The notes under the pieces: generated by a model
What the model was told of the DNA's origin: nothing
Database searches by the model: none
Seen by the model: the letters and a program-made list of their open reading frames with translations, nothing else
Assembly: GCA_027023915.1 (NCBI GenBank)
Contig: JALVUB010000240.1
Span: 1-5,003, forward strand
Reading direction: 5' to 3'
From: Sedimenticola sp.
Lineage (GTDB): Bacteria; Pseudomonadota; Gammaproteobacteria; Chromatiales; Chromatiaceae
DNA: 5,003 bases
Made by a program: the position numbers and the translations under genes
Part shown: positions 1 to 5,003 of the stretch, in pieces
Layout: the number at the start of each line of letters is the position of its first letter
Numbering within the stretch: position 1 is the stretch's first letter

Positions 1-69
1 GAGTCCGATCTGGAAACCGAGGAAGGGCGGCGTCGGTTGCTGACCCTTCTGCAACCGGATTTCAGTTGA
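1..69 (+). CDS. C-terminal tail of an unidentified upstream gene (partial)
   Basis: Reading from base 1 gives 22 codons and a TGA at 67-69. The peptide is mostly charged, then hydrophobic, and ends LLTLLQPDFS. It looks like the end of a soluble helical domain, but the piece is too short to assign to a family. Third codon positions lean towards G/C, as in the genes that follow. The stop lies 18 bp before the first possible tamA start and in the same reading frame, so an operon with tamA is plausible but unproven. Another frame (from base 3) is also open here until about 174, so the choice of frame rests on the stop position and codon bias. Its function is unknown. Confidence 0.5.
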   Translation, partial: ESDLETEEGRRRLLTLLQPDFS

Positions 70-87
70 TTTTATCCACGCTTTTTT

Positions 88-1896
88 ATGACCTTGAACG
101 ATGTCGTGGCAAGGATGCGGGTTGTTTTTCTGCTGACAATCTTTTTGTTCCAGAGTGTTTCTGGGGCTGAAACCGGACCAGGAAAATCGTCATTGAAAGC
201 GGATGGCGAAGCGGTGGAGGTGAAGGTCGAAGGGGTTTCAGGCGATCTTTTGCGAAATATCCAAGGTCATCTCTCGCTTTACCAGGCGCGTAAAAATAGA
301 AGGCTGACGCCAAGGCGGCTGCGGCGGCTGGCGGCCAGGGCAAAGGAGGAGATCCGCAAGGCGCTGGAGCCTTTCGGTTATTACCACGCCCGGGTGGACG
401 GTGGTCTGGAAAAAGAGTCGGACGGGCGTTGGCTGGCGCGCTATCTCGTCCAACCCGGCCCGCGCGTGAAAGTGGTGGAGGCCAAGATAGCGCTGACCGG
501 CGCGGGAAAAAAAGAGCCGGAACTGCGCGCGCTGGTGCAGGGTTTTCCGCTCAAGCCCGGTACCTTTTTTGACCACCGACTATATGAACAGGCCAAGCTG
601 ACGCTGCTGGAACGGGCTGGCGAACTCGGTTATCTGGAAACGCGCGCCGATATCGCCCGCGTGGTGGTGGACCCGAAACGCAACGAGGCGCGCATCCATC
701 TGCGGATCGACACGGGCCACCGCTTCCGCTTTGGTGAGCTGAAGGTAGAACAACACTGGCTCGATCCCGATTTTCTGGCAGCCTATCTGGTGGATGTGCG
801 GTCGGGCGCGCCCTATTCGCAAGCTCTTCTGGCAAGGCTTCAGGCAGGGCTGGTGGAGAGCGGTTATTTCTCCCTGGTGGAGGTGCGACCACTCACGCGG
901 GAGAGCGTGGACAACCAAGTGCCCGTGGTGGTGAAACTGCAAGCCGCGCCCCGTCACCGCATTGCCTTGGGGGCGGGTTACGACACCGACATCGGCTTCA
1001 ACCTCAATGGTCGTTGGCTTTACCGGCGCGTCAATTCCAGAGGCCACAAGGCCGATGCCCGTTTCCGCTTCTCCCGCAAGGATGTTTATCTGCAAGGCAA
1101 CTACTGGATTCCGCTGCAAGACCCGCGCACCACCAAGCTTGGCTTTTCGCTGGAGCTGGAGCGGGAATACAACCCCGCCAGCGAAAGGCGCACCCTGGAT
1201 CTGGGCATGGGGTATCACTTCCGCTACCGGGACTGGATCGGTCGTTATTACGCCCAGTTCAAGGCGGAACATTTTCTTTCGGGTAGTACCGGGGAGTTAC
1301 GCACCACGCTCTTCAGCCTGGGCGTCCGGTTGGACCGGAACACAGTGGCCGAAGGCGTTTTTCCCCAAAGTGGCTGGTCTCTTTCCGCCGACCTGCGGCT
1401 GTCGCCGGGCCTTGTCTCCCGCATCGCCTATCTGCGCGGCTGGCTGCTGGGACACCGCTTTTTCCCGGTGGGAGAGAAGGGACGTTTCGACCTGCGTGGC
1501 GAGCTGGGCATGGCGGTGGTGGACGATTACCGGCACTATCCCAACTCGTTGCGCTTTTTCGCCGGCGGCGACACCAGCGTGCGCGGCCATGCCTGGAAAT
1601 CTCTTGGTCCCAGGGATGCCGGCGGCAAAGTGGTGGGCGGCAAGGATCTGTTGGTGGTGAGCGCCGAGTATGACCACCATCTGTTGGAAAAGTGGGCGGT
1701 GGCGGCTTTTGTGGATGCTGGCAATGCCTTCAACAACCATTTCAACAAGCTCTATTACGGCGCCGGTGTCGGCCTGCGCTGGTTTTCGCCCGTGGGCGCC
1801 GTGCGGTTGGATGCCGCCTGGCCCTTCAATCAGGATCAGACAGCCACACGCTTTGGGGATGTGCGGTTCCATTTTGGTTTTTCGGTGAGCTTGTGA
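88..1896 (+). CDS. tamA: TamA, outer-membrane Omp85-family subunit of the translocation and assembly module
   Basis: This is a complete 602-residue protein, close in size to E. coli TamA (about 577). It acts in the outer membrane, where TamA works with TamB in assembling some outer-membrane proteins. Residues 12-21 are a hydrophobic signal core, with likely cleavage after SGA (residue 27). Three POTRA domains follow at about 43-122, 127-208 and 213-286; the first contains the typical GYY turn (97-99). The barrel runs from about 290 (GAGYDTDIG at 295-303) to the end. The lid-loop motif RFFAGGDTSVRGH (489-501) keeps the conserved Arg499 but has His501 where the family usually has Phe or Tyr. 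Later hallmarks are FVDAGNAFN and GAGVGLRWFSPVG, then a final strand ending SVSL. There are no cysteines. ATG88 is the first start after the upstream stop; TTG94, GTG106 and ATG115 are alternatives, and none has a good Shine-Dalgarno. The family call is secure; the exact start is not. Confidence 0.95.
   Translation: MTLNDVVARMRVVFLLTIFLFQSVSGAETGPGKSSLKADGEAVEVKVEGVSGDLLRNIQGHLSLYQARKNRRLTPRRLRRLAARAKEEIRKALEPFGYYHARVDGGLEKESDGRWLARYLVQPGPRVKVVEAKIALTGAGKKEPELRALVQGFPLKPGTFFDHRLYEQAKLTLLERAGELGYLETRADIARVVVDPKRNEARIHLRIDTGHRFRFGELKVEQHWLDPDFLAAYLVDVRSGAPYSQALLARLQAGLVESGYFSLVEVRPLTRESVDNQVPVVVKLQAAPRHRIALGAGYDTDIGFNLNGRWLYRRVNSRGHKADARFRFSRKDVYLQGNYWIPLQDPRTTKLGFSLELEREYNPASERRTLDLGMGYHFRYRDWIGRYYAQFKAEHFLSGSTGELRTTLFSLGVRLDRNTVAEGVFPQSGWSLSADLRLSPGLVSRIAYLRGWLLGHRFFPVGEKGRFDLRGELGMAVVDDYRHYPNSLRFFAGGDTSVRGHAWKSLGPRDAGGKVVGGKDLLVVSAEYDHHLLEKWAVAAFVDAGNAFNNHFNKLYYGAGVGLRWFSPVGAVRLDAAWPFNQDQTATRFGDVRFHFGFSVSL
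1884..1889 (+). promoter_or_regulatory. Possible ribosome binding site for tamB
   Basis: GGTGAG lies inside the last codons of tamA, three bases before the GTG start of tamB. Its GGTG part can pair with the 3' end of 16S rRNA, with a gap of five bases to the start. The match is partial. Because tamB begins within the tamA stop codon, ribosomes finishing tamA may re-initiate here without needing a strong site. Confidence 0.35.
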
Positions 1897-4800
1897 AGCG
1901 GCTGGTTGTTGTTCTGCTGCTGTTGTGCGCCCTGATCGGCGGCCTGGCTTTTGTGGCGGGCACCAGTTGGGGCACCCGTTGGCTGCTCCACAAAGTAGGT
2001 TCCCTGGTGCCGGGGCGGCTGTTTCTGGAACAGGTGAACGGCACGCTGGCGCGGGGCCTGCATCTGAATGGCGTTCGGTACGACAACGACCAACTGGCGC
2101 TGCGCATCCGCCACCTCTATTTGCGCTGGGCGCCTCTGGCGCTGCTGCGCGGACGGCTGCGTCTGTCGGTGCTGATGGTGGACGGTTTGAGTTATCAAGG
2201 CCGCAAGACGGGAAAAGCCGATTCCGTCGTGCCTCCCCAGTTGCAACTGCCTCTCTTCCTGCAACTGGACCGCCTGGCGCTGAAACAGTTGACAATACAA
2301 ACCGATACCCGGCCCTTGCTGGTCGACTCCCTGACTGGCGGTTTGGCATGGGACCGCGGCGGGATACGGCTTTCCCGGCTTGAAGCGCGGTTTCCCCAGG
2401 GGAGGGTGGTTTTGGACGGACGCATCAGGCCCATAGGGGATTATCCCCTCTCGCTGTTGCTTTCCTGGCGGCTGTCCGATTCCAAGTTGCCGATACTCCA
2501 GGGCAAGGGGCGGCTGGCGGGTAGACTGGCGAGTATCAAATGGAAGCAGAAGATCGGCGGCGATTTCGATGCCACCCTGCAAGGGGTGGTCGAAAATCTG
2601 CTGAAGCATCCCACTTGGCGGTTGAAAGGTACATTCAAGGCGCTGGCCCGTCGCTGGCAGCCCGTGCCGCTTCCGGAAGGGACGAAGGCCCATCTTAAAG
2701 CCAATGGCGACCTTCGCCAGGCAAGACTCTGGTTGAACGGGCAGGCGGGAAAAGCGGTGCTTTCGAGCCAGGGCGTCATTAAATTCGATAAACAGGATTT
2801 CGATTTTGAGGGTGACTGGCGGGCGCTCCAGTGGCCGTTGGTGGCCCGGGCCCGTTTGTCCAGCCCCGAAGGCCGTTTCCATCTCCATGGGGTTCCCGGC
2901 CATTTTGACCTGAAGCTGGTGGGTGACCTGGACTGGCAAGGGCGCAAAGGCCGTGTCACCGCCTTGCTTCGGATGAAAGGCGGGCGGGTCATTCTGGAGC
3001 AAGCTGTTCTCTCTCAAAACGAGACGCGCTTGCAGGCCAGTGGACGGCTGATACCGGCCCCCGAACTGGCGTGGTCTTTGGAAGCGCCCAAGCTGGCTTC
3101 ACTGCTGCCTGGGTTGAAAGGCGCTTTGAGCGGGGCGGGAGAGCTGCGTGGAACGGTGCTGAAAGGTCATCTCACCACAGCATCGTTGATCTGGAACAAG
3201 CTGTCCCTGGCTGCCGGTCGGGCGGATTTCCAAGTCGATGCCAAAACCACTCATACAAGCCATCTGGCATTTCATGGCGAGGGAGTGCGTCTGGAAGAAA
3301 AAGCGTTGGGTGGGCTGTTGTTGAAACTGGACGGCCCCCTGGCACGCCATCGGCTTATTGCTTCGTTGAACGGCAGGGATCACCACTTCACTTTGTCGGC
3401 GGAAGGGGGGATGTCGCAACAGCAGGCGCGATGGCAAGGGCGCGTCACCGGCATTTCACTGCAAGGCAAGCAACTTCCGGGCAACTGGGCTCTGCAAAAA
3501 GCGGCGCCCCTGGTGATTACCCAGGATGGTTTCCAGCTTGAAAAACTCTGTGTTGCCGATAGGGGCGGTGCCCAGGCCTGTGTCGAGGGACGAATGAAGG
3601 AGGGGCGAGGCCAATTACAGCTCTCGCTCAGGAATTTGGCGGCTCGTCGGCTCTCACCCTGGCTCCCTCAGGGCATGGAGCCGGGCGGCAAGCTCCACGC
3701 CGAGCTGCAAGCACGGCTGGCGACGCGGCTTACCGCCCGTCTGCATGCATCTCTTTCGCCGGGCACCTTCCGTTTCGCAGACAACGAAGGGCGGTGGCTG
3801 ACGCTGCCTCAGCGCAAAGCGGTGCTTGATGCGGCCTATGACAAGGAACGGCTGGATGTCCATTGGGGATTGGTGCTTGGAGCCCACCACGTTCAGGGGC
3901 GGGTTTCGCTACCACGCCAGGCGCTCACCGGGCCACTGGATCAGGCGCCTATAGCGGGCGAGATGACACTTTCGCTGCCCAACCTGAAGCTTCTTCATGC
4001 CTGGCTGCCGGCGGTGGGCGAACTCCAGGGGAGGGCCGAAGGGAAATTCCATTTGGCCGGCACCTTGGCGGCTCCGCGGATAAGCGGGCGGGGTGAGTTG
4101 CAGGCTTCCCGCCTTTCCCTGCCGGGCCTGGGGGTGACTTTCAAGGGGTTGCATCTTCGGCTTCTTGGCCGTGACGGGCGGGCTTTCGAGCTTCAAGGCC
4201 AGGCGCGTTCCGGCGATGGTTGGCTGCAACTGAAAGGGCGGTTGCCCCTGAGTCCCGCAGCTCACTGGCCGTTGATGCTGAGGCTGGAAGGAGACCGTTT
4301 TCGTATAGCCAATGTGCCGGAAGCCAGTGTCGTCGTGTCCCCCCGTTTGCATCTTCGGCATGACAGGCATGGGTTCCGGCTGGAGGGCAAGGTGGTGGTG
4401 CCCGAAGCGCGGATAAAGCTGGGTGAGTTGCCAGAGGGTACGGTGAACACCTCCCCCGATGTAGTGGTCGTTGGGCGGGATTATCAGGAAGAGGTGCCCA
4501 CCTTGCCGTTTTACGCCCAGGTGGAAGTGGTGTTGGGAGACCAGGTCCACTTTGCCGGCTTCGGGCTGGATGCGGATCTTGAAGGTGGCTTGGTGCTGGG
4601 CGTGGCGCCCCGGCGGGCGCCCACCGCCAGCGGCGAGTTGAAGATTGCTACCGGTACCTTTCTCGCCTACGGCCAGCGACTGAAGGTTGAACAGGGACGC
4701 CTTTCGTGGTCCGGTGGCAGCCTGGCCAACCCGTTGGTGCATCTGCGGGCCAGCCGCCAGGTGGAGCAGACGGTGGTGGGTCTGAAAGTGAACGGCAGTC

Positions 4801-5003
4801 TCCGTAAACCTGGTTTCCTGCTCTACTCTTCCGACCCATCCCTGGATGAAAAGGCGCTTATCTCCATGCTGTTGACCGGCCAGAGGCCCGGAAAGCTGAG
4901 TAAAACCAGGGTCTATGCCGGGCGCAAGGTCACCCGCAACCTGAGCCTGGGCATCAATCTTGGTGGGGGCGATCGCGGCAGCGAGTTCGTGGCCCGTTAC
5001 CGG
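1893..5003 (+). CDS. tamB: TamB, inner-membrane-anchored translocation and assembly module subunit (3' end outside window)
   Basis: The first 1037 codons are present without a stop; the end lies outside the window. TamB is anchored in the inner membrane, spans the periplasm as a long hydrophobic beta groove, and contacts TamA through its C-terminal domain. Residues 4-22 (MKRLVVVLLLL onward) form an uncleaved-type anchor. Next comes the family's N-terminal pattern VNGTL (48-52) and GVRY (60-63), and then about 800 residues of repetitive amphipathic beta strands. The DUF490/TamB C-terminal domain is clear: SPDVVVV (854-860), then GELKIATGTFLAYGQ (914-928), then LSWSGG (937-942), then SSDPSLDEKALISMLLTGQ (979-997). 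The GTG start overlaps the tamA stop by four bases. Ending soon after LSLGINLGGG...EFVARYR, which matches the last strands of E. coli TamB, the full protein should be roughly 1065-1075 residues, against about 1259 in E. coli. Between LLTGQ and VYAGR only nine residues are left, where E. coli has about 55. Cys553 and Cys563 are the only cysteines beyond the anchor. Confidence 0.95.
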   Translation, partial: MKRLVVVLLLLCALIGGLAFVAGTSWGTRWLLHKVGSLVPGRLFLEQVNGTLARGLHLNGVRYDNDQLALRIRHLYLRWAPLALLRGRLRLSVLMVDGLSYQGRKTGKADSVVPPQLQLPLFLQLDRLALKQLTIQTDTRPLLVDSLTGGLAWDRGGIRLSRLEARFPQGRVVLDGRIRPIGDYPLSLLLSWRLSDSKLPILQGKGRLAGRLASIKWKQKIGGDFDATLQGVVENLLKHPTWRLKGTFKALARRWQPVPLPEGTKAHLKANGDLRQARLWLNGQAGKAVLSSQGVIKFDKQDFDFEGDWRALQWPLVARARLSSPEGRFHLHGVPGHFDLKLVGDLDWQGRKGRVTALLRMKGGRVILEQAVLSQNETRLQASGRLIPAPELAWSLEAPKLASLLPGLKGALSGAGELRGTVLKGHLTTASLIWNKLSLAAGRADFQVDAKTTHTSHLAFHGEGVRLEEKALGGLLLKLDGPLARHRLIASLNGRDHHFTLSAEGGMSQQQARWQGRVTGISLQGKQLPGNWALQKAAPLVITQDGFQLEKLCVADRGGAQACVEGRMKEGRGQLQLSLRNLAARRLSPWLPQGMEPGGKLHAELQARLATRLTARLHASLSPGTFRFADNEGRWLTLPQRKAVLDAAYDKERLDVHWGLVLGAHHVQGRVSLPRQALTGPLDQAPIAGEMTLSLPNLKLLHAWLPAVGELQGRAEGKFHLAGTLAAPRISGRGELQASRLSLPGLGVTFKGLHLRLLGRDGRAFELQGQARSGDGWLQLKGRLPLSPAAHWPLMLRLEGDRFRIANVPEASVVVSPRLHLRHDRHGFRLEGKVVVPEARIKLGELPEGTVNTSPDVVVVGRDYQEEVPTLPFYAQVEVVLGDQVHFAGFGLDADLEGGLVLGVAPRRAPTASGELKIATGTFLAYGQRLKVEQGRLSWSGGSLANPLVHLRASRQVEQTVVGLKVNGSLRKPGFLLYSSDPSLDEKALISMLLTGQRPGKLSKTRVYAGRKVTRNLSLGINLGGGDRGSEFVARYR

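Noticed and set aside
70..87. T-rich gap considered as a terminator for the upstream gene
   Set aside because: There is a run of six T but no GC-rich stem before it, so an intrinsic terminator is not supported.
2237..2268. Perfect 9-bp inverted repeat (CCAGTTGCA / TGCAACTGG) with a 14-base loop
   Set aside because: It lies inside tamB and arises from alternating Leu and Gln codons. One stem of this size is near chance expectation in 5 kb, and there is no T-run or gene end nearby.
1297..2349. Minus-strand open frame of 350 codons across the tamA/tamB junction
   Set aside because: It is rich in Ala, Pro, Arg and Gly with no domain signal, and is a shadow of the sense genes.
1836..3017. Minus-strand open frame of 393 codons opposite tamA/tamB
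   Set aside because: The product is rich in Gln, Pro and His with no recognisable domain, and lies wholly opposite two well-supported genes. Such long antisense frames are usual opposite GC-rich coding sequence.
3909..4742. Minus-strand open frame of 277 codons opposite the tamB 3' half
   Set aside because: No family features; the sense strand encodes the clear TamB C-terminal domain over the same bases.
4969..4976. GCGATCGC palindrome
   Set aside because: This octamer is over-represented (HIP1) in cyanobacteria, but one copy within a GC-rich gene means nothing, and the genes look proteobacterial.

Overview
The window is almost entirely coding on the + strand and carries a translocation and assembly module (TAM) locus. 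The layout is the last 22 codons of an unidentified upstream gene (1-69), an 18-bp gap, a complete tamA (88-1896), and a tamB that starts inside the tamA stop codon (1893) and runs off the right edge. The long open frames on the minus strand and in the other plus frames are shadows of these two GC-rich genes. I found no RNA gene, mobile element, CRISPR array, terminator or convincing promoter.

TamA is an Omp85-superfamily outer-membrane protein with a signal peptide, three POTRA domains and a C-terminal 16-strand-type barrel. TamB is a very long inner-membrane-anchored AsmA-like/DUF490 protein that spans the periplasm. In characterised Proteobacteria the two form an envelope-spanning complex used for assembly of some outer-membrane proteins. 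TamB and its relatives (YhdP, YdbH) are also implicated in moving phospholipids to the outer membrane. The 4-bp overlap (GTGA) fits co-expression of the two partners.

The sequence suggests a Gram-negative proteobacterium. The TamA and TamB motifs resemble gammaproteobacterial versions as I remember them, and codons are GC-rich at the third position. I cannot place it more precisely.

I do not see a new system here. The points worth a second look are departures from the family pattern: a strongly shortened segment in the conserved C-terminal domain of TamB, a His in place of the aromatic residue of the TamA lid-loop (V/I)RG(F/Y) motif, and a lone pair of periplasmic cysteines in TamB.
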